Below, in pieces: positions 37,308 to 45,897 of a stretch of 64,000 nucleotides of DNA. The translations under genes and the position numbers were made by a program. The stretch is from Sphingomonas sp. R-74633 (GTDB lineage Bacteria > Pseudomonadota > Alphaproteobacteria > Sphingomonadales > Sphingomonadaceae). The notes beneath the pieces are model-generated. The model did no database searches. It worked only from the letters and a program-made list of their open reading frames with translations, and was not told the origin of the DNA. The stretch is taken from assembly GCF_013416555.1 (NCBI RefSeq), contig NZ_JACCFG010000002.1, positions 124,001 to 188,000 of the forward strand, written 5' to 3'. Every line of letters starts with the position of its first letter. Position 1 is the first letter of the stretch.

Positions 37308-38084
37308 TTATTTTCCGGTCCAGTTGCCCGGACGCTTCTCGACAAAGGCCGCCATGCCTTCGCTCTGGTCGGCGGTGCCGAACAGCGCGTGGAACAGCCG
37401 GCGCTCGAAGGCGACGCCCTGGGCCAGGCTGGTCTCGAAGGCAGTGTTGACCATCTCCTTGTTCGCCAGGATCGCGAGCGGCGCCATCGAGGCGATCAGC
37501 TGCGCGGTCTTCACCGCTTCCTCGACGAGTTCGGCCGCGGGAAGGATGCGGCTGACCAGCCCGGCGCGCTCGGCTTCCTGCGCGTCCATCATCCGGCCGG
37601 TGAGGCACATCTCCATCGCCTTGGCCTTGCCCACCGCGCGAGTGAGCCGCTGCGAGCCGCCCATGCCGGGCGAGACGGCGAGCTTGATCTCGGGCTGGCC
37701 GAACTTCGCATTGTCGCCCGCGAGGATGAAGTCGCACATCATCGCCAGCTCGCAGCCGCCGCCCAGCGCATAGCCGGAGACCGCGGCGATGATCGGCTTG
37801 CGCGTACGCGTGAACACGTCCCAGCCGGCGAAAAAGTCATGGCCGTACATGTCGGCAAAGCCCTGCGCCTGCATCTCCTTGATGTCCGCCCCTGCCGCGA
37901 ACGCCTTCTCGCTGCCGGTGATCACGGCGCAGCCCTGCGACGGATCGGCGTCGAATGCCCTCATGGCATCGAGCAGCTCGGACAGGATCTGGCTGTTGAG
38001 CGCGTTGAGCGCCTGGGGGCGGTTGAGCGTGACGAGCGTGGCGGCGCCACGCTGTTCGACGAGGATGGTTTCGTAGGCGGTCAA
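37308..38084 (-). CDS. Enoyl-CoA hydratase, valine pathway
   Basis: The 258-residue crotonase hydrates methacrylyl-CoA or other enoyl-CoAs. Both catalytic Glu residues are visible, in [13 protein letters not shown] and [17 protein letters not shown], with the oxyanion loop near [12 protein letters not shown]. Being next to mmsB and 3-hydroxyisobutyryl-CoA hydrolase points to the methacrylyl-CoA step, although crotonases of this type are also used in fatty-acid oxidation. Confidence 0.93.
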   Translation of the reverse strand: MTAYETILVEQRGAATLVTLNRPQALNALNSQILSELLDAMRAFDADPSQGCAVITGSEKAFAAGADIKEMQAQGFADMYGHDFFAGWDVFTRTRKPIIAAVSGYALGGGCELAMMCDFILAGDNAKFGQPEIKLAVSPGMGGSQRLTRAVGKAKAMEMCLTGRMMDAQEAERAGLVSRILPAAELVEEAVKTAQLIASMAPLAILANKEMVNTAFETSLAQGVAFERRLFHALFGTADQSEGMAAFVEKRPGNWTGK

Positions 38085-38114
38085 GGCTTCCTCCAGGGCG
38101 CGCCGGCGGCGCCA

Positions 38115-38167
38115 AAAGTCACGAAAGTCACGACACTCACGCGCGGGCGTGCGCGCCTGCGCGTGAG
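38115..38167 (+). repeat. 35-nt intergenic repeat plus GC hairpin, copy 2
   Basis: Identical for 35 bases (38115-38149) to the copy at 26445. Here the tail forms a perfect 9-bp stem, CTCACGCGC (38136-38144) with GCGCGTGAG (38159-38167). It lies in the 168-bp gap between the enoyl-CoA hydratase and 3-hydroxyisobutyryl-CoA hydrolase genes, which is otherwise featureless. Confidence 0.75.
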
Positions 38168-38252
38168 CCTGCCAATCGGGCAGGTGCGGCGAAGGCAGTT
38201 GCGAGGATCATCGACTCGCCATGCCATGAGGCGGGGTCTGTAGGACAGCGAT

Positions 38253-39296
38253 TCATGCCGGCGTCCACGCCTCGCCTTCGGGCAGGGGGGCAAAGATCGC
38301 GTCGACGCTCGCTTCGGTCACGCCTTCCAGCGTAGCGGGCTTCCATTGCGGCGCATTGTCCTTGTCGACGATCAGCGCGCGGACGCCCTCGATGAAGTCA
38401 TGGCTTTGCGCGACGCGGCTGCCGATGGCGAATTCCTGGCGCATCTCCTCGGCGAAGCTCGCCTTGGCGCGGCCTTCGCGGACGAGGCGGAGCGAGACCT
38501 TCATCGACTGGGGCGACTTGCTGCGCAGCGTGGCGAGTTGGGCTGCGGCCCATTCGCCCGGATCGGCGGCCAGCGCGGCGACCACGCCTTCCGCCGTATC
38601 GGCGGCGAACAGCCGGTCGATCTCTTCGCGATGCGCGGCGATGCGCGGTTCGGGTGCAGGCGTCGACAGGTCGGCCAGCGTTGCATCGATCGAGGCAGGA
38701 TCGGCGATGATATGCGCTTTGGCGTCGTCCAGCTGGTCGGCAGGCAGGTAGTGGCTGGCAAGGCCGAGCGCGACGCACTCGGCGCCGTCGAGCCTGTGGC
38801 CGGTGAGCGCGAGATATTCGCCCATCTTGCCCGGCAAGCGCGACAGATACCAGCCGCCGCCCACGTCGGGGAACAAGCCGATGCCGGTCTCGGGCATGGC
38901 GAACTTGGTGTTCTCGGTCGCCACCCGGTACTTCGCCGGCTGCGAGATGCCGACGCCGCCGCCCATGGTGATGCCGTCCATGAACGCCACAACCGGCTTC
39001 TCGTAGGTGAACAGCGCGTGGTTGAGCTGGTACTCGACCCGGAAGAAGTCACGCGCCTGGCTGCCGTCGCCGGCGCCGCTCTCGGCGATCATTCGGATGT
39101 CGCCGCCTGCGCAGAAGCCCCTGCCCTCGGCATGATCGATCAGCACGATCTCGACGGCGGGGTCATTGTGCCAGGCGGTCAGCACATCGAGCATCGCCGC
39201 GCACATTCCGGTGTTGAGCGCGTGGATCGCCTTGGGGCGGTTGAGCCGGATGCGGCCGGCGCGGCCTTCGATGAAACAGAGGACGTCGTCGGTCAT
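38253..39296 (-). CDS. 3-hydroxyisobutyryl-CoA hydrolase
   Basis: The 347-residue crotonase-fold thioesterase of valine breakdown, releasing 3-hydroxyisobutyrate from its CoA ester. HIBCH hallmarks are EGRGFCAGGDIRM, KPVVAFMDGITMGGGVGIS and TKFAMPETGIGLFPDVGGGW, which holds the catalytic Glu and Asp; the length is longer than ordinary enoyl-CoA hydratases, as expected. It is followed by the hydratase gene and preceded by the acyl-CoA dehydrogenase. Confidence 0.94.
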   Translation of the reverse strand: MTDDVLCFIEGRAGRIRLNRPKAIHALNTGMCAAMLDVLTAWHNDPAVEIVLIDHAEGRGFCAGGDIRMIAESGAGDGSQARDFFRVEYQLNHALFTYEKPVVAFMDGITMGGGVGISQPAKYRVATENTKFAMPETGIGLFPDVGGGWYLSRLPGKMGEYLALTGHRLDGAECVALGLASHYLPADQLDDAKAHIIADPASIDATLADLSTPAPEPRIAAHREEIDRLFAADTAEGVVAALAADPGEWAAAQLATLRSKSPQSMKVSLRLVREGRAKASFAEEMRQEFAIGSRVAQSHDFIEGVRALIVDKDNAPQWKPATLEGVTEASVDAIFAPLPEGEAWTPA

Positions 39297-39298
39297 AG

Positions 39299-39404
39299 TT
39301 TTTCCCCGGCGAAGGCCGGGGCCCAGCCCTTCATGAATATCGTGCGCGGCAGCGCATTCGGCGCTTCGCGCCGAGTCTGGGCCCCGGCCTTCGCCGGGGA
39401 AAAA
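39299..39404. repeat. REP-like paired palindrome, copy E
   Basis: The 23-nt arms (39304-39326 and 39377-39399) are perfect inverted copies, flanked by TTTTT on the left and AAAAA on the right, so the whole unit looks like an intrinsic terminator on either strand. The left arm is identical to that of copy C. It fills most of the gap between the acyl-CoA dehydrogenase and the 3-hydroxyisobutyryl-CoA hydrolase genes. Confidence 0.82.
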
Positions 39405-39423
39405 GTAAGAGAAAGAGGACGCC

Positions 39424-40566
39424 TCACTGCCGCGTGAGCTCCCGGCCGACGATCATCCGCATCACCTGGTTCGTGCCTTCGAGGATCGAATGGACGCGCA
39501 GGTCGCGCCAGAAGCGCTCGATCGGATAGTCCATCAGATAGCCATAGCCGCCGAAGAGCTGGAGCGCGCGGTCGACCACGGACGACCCGGTGTCGGTGGC
39601 GAAGCGCTTGGCCATTGCGGCGAACTTGGTCTTGTCGGGCGCGCCGGCGGTCACCTTGGCCGCGGCGAGATAGAGCAGCGCGCGGGCGGCCTCGAGCTCG
39701 GTCGCCATGTCGGCGAGGACGAATTGCGTGTTCTGGAAGTCCGCGATCGGCTTGCCGAACTGCTGGCGGTCCTTGGTGTATTTGACCGCCTCGTCGAGGC
39801 AGCGCTGGGCGCCGCCGAGCGAGCAGGCGCCGATGTTGAGGCGGCCGCCGTCGAGGCCCATCATCGCGAAGCGGAAGCCCTCGCCCTCGCCGCCGACGCG
39901 GTTCTCGACCGGCACGCGGACATCCTCGAAGGTCACCTGGCGCGTCGGCTGCGAATGCCAGCCGAGCTTGCGCTCATTGGCGCCGAACGAGACGCCGGGC
40001 ATGTCCTTCTCGATCACCAGGCACGAAATGCCCTTGGGGCCGTCCGCGCCGGTGCGGACCATCGTCACATAGACTTCGTTCTCGCCGGCGCCGGAGATGA
40101 ACTGCTTCGAGCCGTTGACGACATAATGATCGCCGTCGAGGACAGCGCGGGTCTTCAGCGCAGCAGCGTCCGAACCCGAGCTGGGTTCGGTGAGGCAATA
40201 GCTGGCGATCCGCTCCATCGTGATCAGCGAGGGGAGATATTTGTCCTTCACCGTCTGCGACCCGAAGGTGTCGATCATCCAGCTCGCCATGTTGTGGATC
40301 GAGATGAAGGCGCTGGTCGACGGGCAGCCATAGGCCATCGCCTCCATAATCAGCGCGGCTTCCAGTCGGCCGAGGCCGATGCCGCCGCTCTCCTCCGAGA
40401 CATAGATCGAGGCGAAGCCGAGCTCGGCCGCGGCGCGGATCGTGTCGCGCGGGAAGATGTGCTTCTCGTCCCATTCCGCCGCATGCGGGGTGATCGCATC
40501 GGCGGTGAACTTCTGCGCCATCTCCTGGATGGCACGCTGGTCGTCGGTAAGTTCGAACTGGGTCAT
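39424..40566 (-). CDS. Isobutyryl-CoA dehydrogenase (acyl-CoA dehydrogenase)
   Basis: The 380-residue FAD enzyme probably oxidises isobutyryl-CoA to methacrylyl-CoA. FAD and substrate signatures are YCLTEPSSGSDAAALKTRA and the C-terminal QLFGGYGYLMDYPIERFWRD with R/N end MIVGREL. It starts MTQFELTDDQRAIQEMA at 40566, overlapping the deacetylase stop (ATGA). The assignment to isobutyryl-CoA comes from the neighbouring valine-pathway genes; other branched or short acyl-CoAs are possible. Confidence 0.93.
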   Translation of the reverse strand: MTQFELTDDQRAIQEMAQKFTADAITPHAAEWDEKHIFPRDTIRAAAELGFASIYVSEESGGIGLGRLEAALIMEAMAYGCPSTSAFISIHNMASWMIDTFGSQTVKDKYLPSLITMERIASYCLTEPSSGSDAAALKTRAVLDGDHYVVNGSKQFISGAGENEVYVTMVRTGADGPKGISCLVIEKDMPGVSFGANERKLGWHSQPTRQVTFEDVRVPVENRVGGEGEGFRFAMMGLDGGRLNIGACSLGGAQRCLDEAVKYTKDRQQFGKPIADFQNTQFVLADMATELEAARALLYLAAAKVTAGAPDKTKFAAMAKRFATDTGSSVVDRALQLFGGYGYLMDYPIERFWRDLRVHSILEGTNQVMRMIVGRELTRQ

Positions 40567-41549
40567 TGGGCTTTCTCGTGCAGCACGCGCTCGTTGAAGA
40601 GCGGGTTGGCGATCTTGAGGTCGTTGCGGTCGTAATAACGGGGCGGAGGGATCTTCTTCTCCCAGGCCATCTGCTCGGTGAGTGTGCCGTTGGTCCACGG
40701 CACCTCGGGCATCGCGGTGCGGATCGGATCGGCATAGGCCGCGTCCGGCGTGATGATCTCCCATCCGTCGCGGCGGAGCGCATCGATCAGGTCGCCGATG
40801 AACAGGGCGGCGATGTCGGTCTCGTGGAGCAGCATGACGTGCGCGGGCGAGCGGCCGATCGTCTTGATCGCCAGCTCGTCGGCGAAGTCGGCGGCCTGGA
40901 CATGGCTCTCGACATAGAGATCGCGCAAGCCCGCCATGTCGATCGGCTTGCCGTCCTTCTTCGCCGCGATCGTCAGCCCTTCGATGTTCCAGTCCGAGGC
41001 TTCGGCAGTGACATAGCCATTCTGGATATGCCGCGCGGCGAGGCCGGCGCGGATGGCGGCGACCTTGGCCTTGTCCGGCCCGCCTTCGTCGAGGAACGGG
41101 AAGCGCAGCCAGCGGCGGCTGTTGGGCTGCTTGTCGAGCCAGGCCTGGGCGAGATCGACCTGCGACAGGAACTCCTCGGTCGTGACCTTGGACAAATGCG
41201 GATGCAGCCAGGTGTGGTTGGCCAGCACATTGCCCGCCGCGACATAGTCGGCGATCCGCTTCATCGCGGCCTTGCCGGCGGCGCCATTGTCGATCCGGCC
41301 CGGATTGACGAACAAGGCGACCTGGCTGACTCCGCGCGAGCGCAGCATCGCGATCAGCTTGGTGGTCCGTTCGTCCTGGGTGAGGAACGCCCCACTGCCG
41401 CGCGGCACATCGTCAAAGGTGAACGCGATGCGCTTGGCGGCGGCCGGCGGCGTCGAGGCGCTGACACTGATCGTCTGCTTGCCCGGCACCACCAGCGCGA
41501 GCGCGATGCAGGCGATCAGCGCCTTGAGTATGAAGCGCAGTCCGGTCAT
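40563..41549 (-). CDS. Polysaccharide deacetylase family protein
   Basis: The 328-residue protein has an N-terminal signal or anchor helix (ALIACIALALVVPG) and a NodB domain: IAFTFDDVPRGSG (catalytic Asp and metal Asp), NHTWLHPHL (the HxxxH metal pair) and a later HETDIAALFI. It likely removes acetyl groups from envelope polysaccharide. It is the first gene of the valine operon, coupled by a 4-nt overlap to the acyl-CoA dehydrogenase, although no metabolic link is evident. Confidence 0.9.
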   Translation of the reverse strand: MTGLRFILKALIACIALALVVPGKQTISVSASTPPAAAKRIAFTFDDVPRGSGAFLTQDERTTKLIAMLRSRGVSQVALFVNPGRIDNGAAGKAAMKRIADYVAAGNVLANHTWLHPHLSKVTTEEFLSQVDLAQAWLDKQPNSRRWLRFPFLDEGGPDKAKVAAIRAGLAARHIQNGYVTAEASDWNIEGLTIAAKKDGKPIDMAGLRDLYVESHVQAADFADELAIKTIGRSPAHVMLLHETDIAALFIGDLIDALRRDGWEIITPDAAYADPIRTAMPEVPWTNGTLTEQMAWEKKIPPPRYYDRNDLKIANPLFNERVLHEKAQ

Positions 41550-41620
41550 CGCTTGAGCCCCCTGGTTCCAGCCTCTTCCGCCAATAGACGCTGGCGGGGG
41601 GCGGCGCCATAAGACAGCGC

Positions 41621-42667
41621 ATGGACCGACTGTTGCTTATCGATACAGCGATGCGGCTGATGGGGGTGGGACAGCTGGTGCTGATGGCGCTGGTCGTGGG
41701 CCGCAGCGGCGCGCCGGCGCGGATCCGCTGGACGACGATCCTGCTGCTGACGAGCGTGGCGGCCTATCTTTCGGTCGTCTCGCCGACGCTGCATCTGTGG
41801 CGCTCCGCGGCCTGGCCGGCGATCCTGATCCTCTCGCTCAATGCGCCGCTCGCGCTTTGGGTGTTCGCGCTCCTGATCTTCGAACGGCCGATCGACTGGC
41901 GCCTGTTCGGGCTGGCGCTCGGCGTAACGCTGATCGACTGGGCCTTTGCGCTCCACGCGCGCTATGTGACGCACGAGATGCCGCTGGTGGCGAGCGGGAT
42001 GCAGCACGCGATCGCATTCCTGCTCGCAGCCCACGCCATCGCCATCGCCATCGCCAATCGCGGCGACGACCTGCTCGAAAAACGACGCGCGTTCCGGCTG
42101 GGCTTTGTCGTGGTGGTGGGCGTCGAGACGCTGGGCGTGGTGGTGGCGGAAAGCGCCTACGGCCTGATGCGCAGCGACATCTGGCTGATGCTGCTCCAGT
42201 CGAGCACCTCGCTGCTCGCGATCCTGGCGTTCGGCGCGGCGATGCTCTCGGCCAATGCCGAGCTGCTGTTCGATGCGGACGCCCGCCCGCCCGAACGCGC
42301 GCCGCTGTCGCCGGCCGAGCATGTGCTCAAGGGCAAGCTCGATGCGGCGATGGCGCGCCGTGTCTATCGCGAGAGCGGGCTGACGATCGGGGTGCTCGCG
42401 GACCGGCTGGGCACGCCCGAGCACCGGCTGCGCGCGCTGATCAACCAGCGGCTGGGCTATCGCAACTTCTCGGACTTCCTCAACTCGCACCGCATCGGCG
42501 ATGCGCGCGCCTGGCTGGGCGACCCGGGCAAGGTCGACCTGCCGGTGCTCACCCTGGCGATGGACCTGGGCTATGACAGCCTCGCGCCGTTCAACCGCGC
42601 CTTCCGCGAGGCGACCGGCACCAACCCGAGCGACTATCGCCGCAGCGCCATTCTCGAAAAAAGCTGA
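41621..42667 (+). CDS. AraC family regulator with membrane-embedded N-terminus
   Basis: The 348-residue protein has about seven hydrophobic helices in residues 8-215 and an AraC-type double helix-turn-helix at the C-terminus (GVLADRLGTPEHRLRALIN... DLGYDSLAPFNRAFREATG). This architecture suggests a membrane sensor that binds DNA directly. It is divergent from the deacetylase/valine operon and may regulate it or the fatty-acid hydroxylase that follows 72 bp downstream; which is not shown by sequence. Confidence 0.9.
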   Translation: MDRLLLIDTAMRLMGVGQLVLMALVVGRSGAPARIRWTTILLLTSVAAYLSVVSPTLHLWRSAAWPAILILSLNAPLALWVFALLIFERPIDWRLFGLALGVTLIDWAFALHARYVTHEMPLVASGMQHAIAFLLAAHAIAIAIANRGDDLLEKRRAFRLGFVVVVGVETLGVVVAESAYGLMRSDIWLMLLQSSTSLLAILAFGAAMLSANAELLFDADARPPERAPLSPAEHVLKGKLDAAMARRVYRESGLTIGVLADRLGTPEHRLRALINQRLGYRNFSDFLNSHRIGDARAWLGDPGKVDLPVLTLAMDLGYDSLAPFNRAFREATGTNPSDYRRSAILEKS

Positions 42668-42739
42668 TCGATTCCGGAAATGCGCGGGATTTTCCGGGCG
42701 CGGCGGGACCGGGTCGGCGTGCTTCGCTAGCCAGCCGGC

Positions 42740-43537
42740 ATGCCGCACTGGATCGTACCGCTCGCCGCGCATGGCGCACACAGCTTCGCAATAGAACTCG
42801 GCCGCTACCTCGTCGCAGCGGGGATCATGTCGCTTATCCTCTGGGCGGGTGCCCGCTGGACCGCAGCACGACGCATCCAGAAGCGCAGCCCGGCCAAGGG
42901 CGACCGCGCCCGCGAGTTCGGCCATTCGATGCTGTCGGTCGGCATCTTCGCGCTGTGGAGCATCGCCACGCTGGCGATGAACCAGGCGGGGATCATCCAT
43001 GTCGCCTTCACTGCGCCACTCTGGTGGCAGGTGGCGCTCGAGTTCGTCGCGATCGTCCTCGCGCACGACGCCTATTTCTACTGGATGCACCGCGGGCTGC
43101 ACACCAAGGCGATGTTCCGCCGGGCGCATCTGACGCATCACAAGTCGCGCACGCCCACGCCCTGGGCCGCCTACAGCTTCGCGCCGATCGAAGGCGTGTT
43201 CGAGGGGCTGTTCCTGCCGCTGTTCCTGCTCTTCGTGCCGATGCACGGGATCGTGGTGCTCGCCTTCCTGCTCCACCAGATCGGCCGCAACGTGCTCGGC
43301 CATTCGGGGCACGAGCTGATGCCGCCGGGGTTCACGCGCTTCCCCCTCACCGCCTGGCTGACCACGGCGACGCATCATGACCTGCACCATAGCGGCGGCG
43401 GACATAATTTCGGGCTCTACTTCACCTGGTGGGATCGCTGGCTGGGCACCGAGCACCCGCGCTACCACGAAAGCTTCGAGGCAGCGGCGGTGCCGTGGTT
43501 CGGTGCCCGTCCCAGGCTCACCCCATCGTCGGAATGA
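42740..43537 (+). CDS. Sterol desaturase / fatty acid hydroxylase family protein
   Basis: The 265-residue membrane di-iron enzyme contains the His boxes of the family: HDAYFYWMHRGLH, HLTHH and HHDLHHSGGGHNFG, with four or so transmembrane helices around them. Family members hydroxylate or desaturate lipids or hopanoids; in sphingomonads a role in sphingolipid or carotenoid modification is possible but unproven. Its last 20 bp overlap the 3' end of the convergent mmsA gene. Confidence 0.92.
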   Translation: MPHWIVPLAAHGAHSFAIELGRYLVAAGIMSLILWAGARWTAARRIQKRSPAKGDRAREFGHSMLSVGIFALWSIATLAMNQAGIIHVAFTAPLWWQVALEFVAIVLAHDAYFYWMHRGLHTKAMFRRAHLTHHKSRTPTPWAAYSFAPIEGVFEGLFLPLFLLFVPMHGIVVLAFLLHQIGRNVLGHSGHELMPPGFTRFPLTAWLTTATHHDLHHSGGGHNFGLYFTWWDRWLGTEHPRYHESFEAAAVPWFGARPRLTPSSE

Positions 43538-45014
43538 CGAAGGCGTTGCCGCCGTCGGGCGAGCCATCGGGCCAGCGCTGGGTGATCGTCTTGACCTTCG
43601 TCCAGAACTTCACGCCTTCCATGCCGTGCTGGTTGGTGTCGCCGAACGCCGAGCGCTTCCAGCCGCCAAAGGTGTGATAGGCGACCGGCACCGGGATCGG
43701 CACGTTGATGCCGACCATGCCGACATTGACGCGCGCGGCGAACTCGCGGGCGGCGTGGCCGTTGCGCGTGAAGATGGCGACGCCATTGCCATACTGGTGA
43801 TCGCTCGGCAGGCGGACCGCGGTCTCGAAATCGGGTGCGCGGACGATCTGGAGGACCGGGCCGAAAATCTCTTCCTTATACGCCTGCATGTCGGGCGTGA
43901 CCCGGTCGAACAGGCTGGGCCCGATGAAGAAGCCCTGCTCATGGCCCTGGAGCTGGAAGCCGCGGCCGTCGACCACCAGCTCGGCGCCTTCATCGACGCC
44001 GGTCTGGATCCAGTTCTCGACGCGCTGCTTGTGCGCGGCATTCACGACCGGGCCGTAATGCGCCTCGGCATCGGTGGAGACGCCGACCCGCAGCGCCTCG
44101 ATCGCGGGGATCAGCTTTTCGCGCAGCGCATCGGCGGTCTTGTCGCCGACGGGGACGACGACCGGGAGCGCCATGCAGCGCTCACCCGCCGAGCCGAAGG
44201 CGGCACCGGAGAGATCGGCGACGACCTGGTCGAGATCGGCATCGGGCATGACGATGCCGTGGTTCTTGGCGCCGCCCATCGCCTGGACGCGCTTCCCCGC
44301 CTCTACGCCGCGGCGATAGACATAATGCGCGATGTCGGACGAGCCGACGAAGCTCACCGCGCTGATCGCCGGGTGATCGAGGATCGCGTCGACCATTTCC
44401 TTGTCGCCGTGGACGACCTGGAGAATGCCCGCGGGCGCGCCGGCCTCGAGCATCAGCTCGGCGAGGCGCACCGGCACGCTGGGATCGCGCTCGGAGGGCT
44501 TGAGGATGAAGGCATTGCCGCAGGCGATGGCGACGCCGAACATCCACATCGGGATCATCGCCGGGAAGTTGAACGGGGTGATGCCCGCGCCGATGCCGAG
44601 CGGCTGGCGCATCGAATAGACGTCGATGCCGGGGCCGGCGCCCTGGGTGTACTCGCCCTTCAGCACATGCGGGATGCCGCAGGCGAACTCGATGACTTCG
44701 AGGCCGCGCTGGATGTCGCCCTTGGCGTCGGCGATGACCTTGCCGTGCTCGGACGAGAGCAGATGCGCCAGCTCGTCCATGTTCTTCTCGATCAGCGCCT
44801 TGAACGCGAACATCACGCGGGCGCGGCGCTGCGGGTTGGTCGCGGCCCAGCCGGGCTGCGCGGCCTGGGCGGCGGCGATCGCCTTGTCGAGATCGGCCTG
44901 GGTGCCGAGCTGGACCCGGGCCTGGACCTGGCCGGTGTTCGGGTTGAACACTTCACCCACGCGGGCACCTGCGCCGCCCGCATGGCCGACAATGACATGG
45001 TCGATGTTACGCAT
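43518..45014 (-). CDS. mmsA: CoA-acylating methylmalonate-semialdehyde dehydrogenase
   Basis: The 498-residue aldehyde dehydrogenase turns methylmalonate semialdehyde into propionyl-CoA and CO2, the last step of valine catabolism. The catalytic Cys lies in GSAGERCMALPV; TPFNFPAMIPMWM and KPSERDPSVPVRLAEL are typical of the family. ATG 45014 has AGGAG 6-7 nt upstream; the longer frame upstream is not coding. It is a separate unit from the other valine genes, with its own AT-rich palindrome 40-55 bp upstream. Confidence 0.96.
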   Translation of the reverse strand: MRNIDHVIVGHAGGAGARVGEVFNPNTGQVQARVQLGTQADLDKAIAAAQAAQPGWAATNPQRRARVMFAFKALIEKNMDELAHLLSSEHGKVIADAKGDIQRGLEVIEFACGIPHVLKGEYTQGAGPGIDVYSMRQPLGIGAGITPFNFPAMIPMWMFGVAIACGNAFILKPSERDPSVPVRLAELMLEAGAPAGILQVVHGDKEMVDAILDHPAISAVSFVGSSDIAHYVYRRGVEAGKRVQAMGGAKNHGIVMPDADLDQVVADLSGAAFGSAGERCMALPVVVPVGDKTADALREKLIPAIEALRVGVSTDAEAHYGPVVNAAHKQRVENWIQTGVDEGAELVVDGRGFQLQGHEQGFFIGPSLFDRVTPDMQAYKEEIFGPVLQIVRAPDFETAVRLPSDHQYGNGVAIFTRNGHAAREFAARVNVGMVGINVPIPVPVAYHTFGGWKRSAFGDTNQHGMEGVKFWTKVKTITQRWPDGSPDGGNAFVIPTMG

Positions 45015-45052
45015 CTTGCTCTCCTGCCGCAGGCTCTTGCGGCCCGACTCGC

Positions 45053-45071
45053 TGTGTAATTTAATTACGCA
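45053..45071. promoter_or_regulatory. AT-rich palindrome upstream of mmsA
   Basis: TGTGTAAT (45053-45060), TTA, ATTACGCA (45064-45071): 8-bp arms with one mismatch around a 3-bp centre. It stands out in GC-rich DNA, is 39-57 bp upstream of the mmsA start, and has the symmetry of a TetR, MarR or GntR-type operator. The regulator is unknown. Confidence 0.55.
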
Positions 45072-45117
45072 CTGGCACAAGAAACGGTCGCTGTCACGTG
45101 GAGGGCGACGGGGCGTG

Positions 45118-45897
45118 TCAGCCCCTGGTGCGGCCGATCGGCACCGGGAGCAGCCGGCCGGTTTCGTCACCGATCACCATCACCTCGACGCCGAACGCAT
45201 CACGCAGCGGCTGGTGGGCAAGCGCCTCGCTGGCGGACCCGAAGGCGACGACCTTGCCGTCGCGCAGCAGCAGCACATCGTCGGCGGCGCGGGCAGCCTG
45301 GATCAGGTCGTGGAGGACGATGACCACGCCCATCCCCTGCCCCGCCAGATCGCGCAGGCTGTCGAGCAGGCCGAGCTGGTGCGCGGGGTCGAGCGCAGCG
45401 AGCGGCTCGTCGGCGAGCAGCCACCCCGGCTTCCCGGCAAGCACGCGGGCGAGGAGGACGCGGGCGCGCTCGCCGCCGGAAAGCTCGCCGACCAGGCGTC
45501 CTGCGAAATCGGTGGTGTCGGTGGCGGCCATCGCCTCGGCGACCGCTGCCTCGTCTGCCGCAGACATGCCGGCGAAGGGCGAGCGGTGCGGCATGCGGCC
45601 GAGCGCGACGAGGCTCTCGACCGGGACGTTCCAGTGGACGCTGGCTTCCTGCGGGAGATAGCCGATCGCGCGGGCGCGCTCGCGCGGCTCAAGACGGCCG
45701 ATCAGCTTGCCGCCGAGACGGACGAAGCCGGCATCGGCATCGACGAGCCCGGCAAGCGCGCGGACGAGGGTCGATTTGCCCGAGCCGTTGGGGCCGAGGA
45801 TCGCAGTGACCTTGCCTGGGCGGAACACCGCATCGATGCCCTGCAGCACGCGGCGGTTGCCGAGGCTGACCGCGAGATTGTCGATGCTCAGATCCAT
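45118..45897 (-). CDS. BtuD/FecE-like ABC transporter ATP-binding protein
   Basis: The 259-residue ATPase of a type-II metal-chelate importer. Walker A is GPNGSGKST, the ABC signature is GELSGGERARVLLA, Walker B is PGWLLADEPLAALDPAH, and the switch His is in VIVLHD. The start at 45897 overlaps the end of the permease gene. It is the last gene of a substrate-binding/permease/ATPase operon. Confidence 0.95.
   Translation of the reverse strand: MDLSIDNLAVSLGNRRVLQGIDAVFRPGKVTAILGPNGSGKSTLVRALAGLVDADAGFVRLGGKLIGRLEPRERARAIGYLPQEASVHWNVPVESLVALGRMPHRSPFAGMSAADEAAVAEAMAATDTTDFAGRLVGELSGGERARVLLARVLAGKPGWLLADEPLAALDPAHQLGLLDSLRDLAGQGMGVVIVLHDLIQAARAADDVLLLRDGKVVAFGSASEALAHQPLRDAFGVEVMVIGDETGRLLPVPIGRTRG

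Noticed and set aside
26445..38167. CRISPR array, because of repeated sequences
   Set aside because: Repeats are single, 12 kb apart, without spacers or cas genes.
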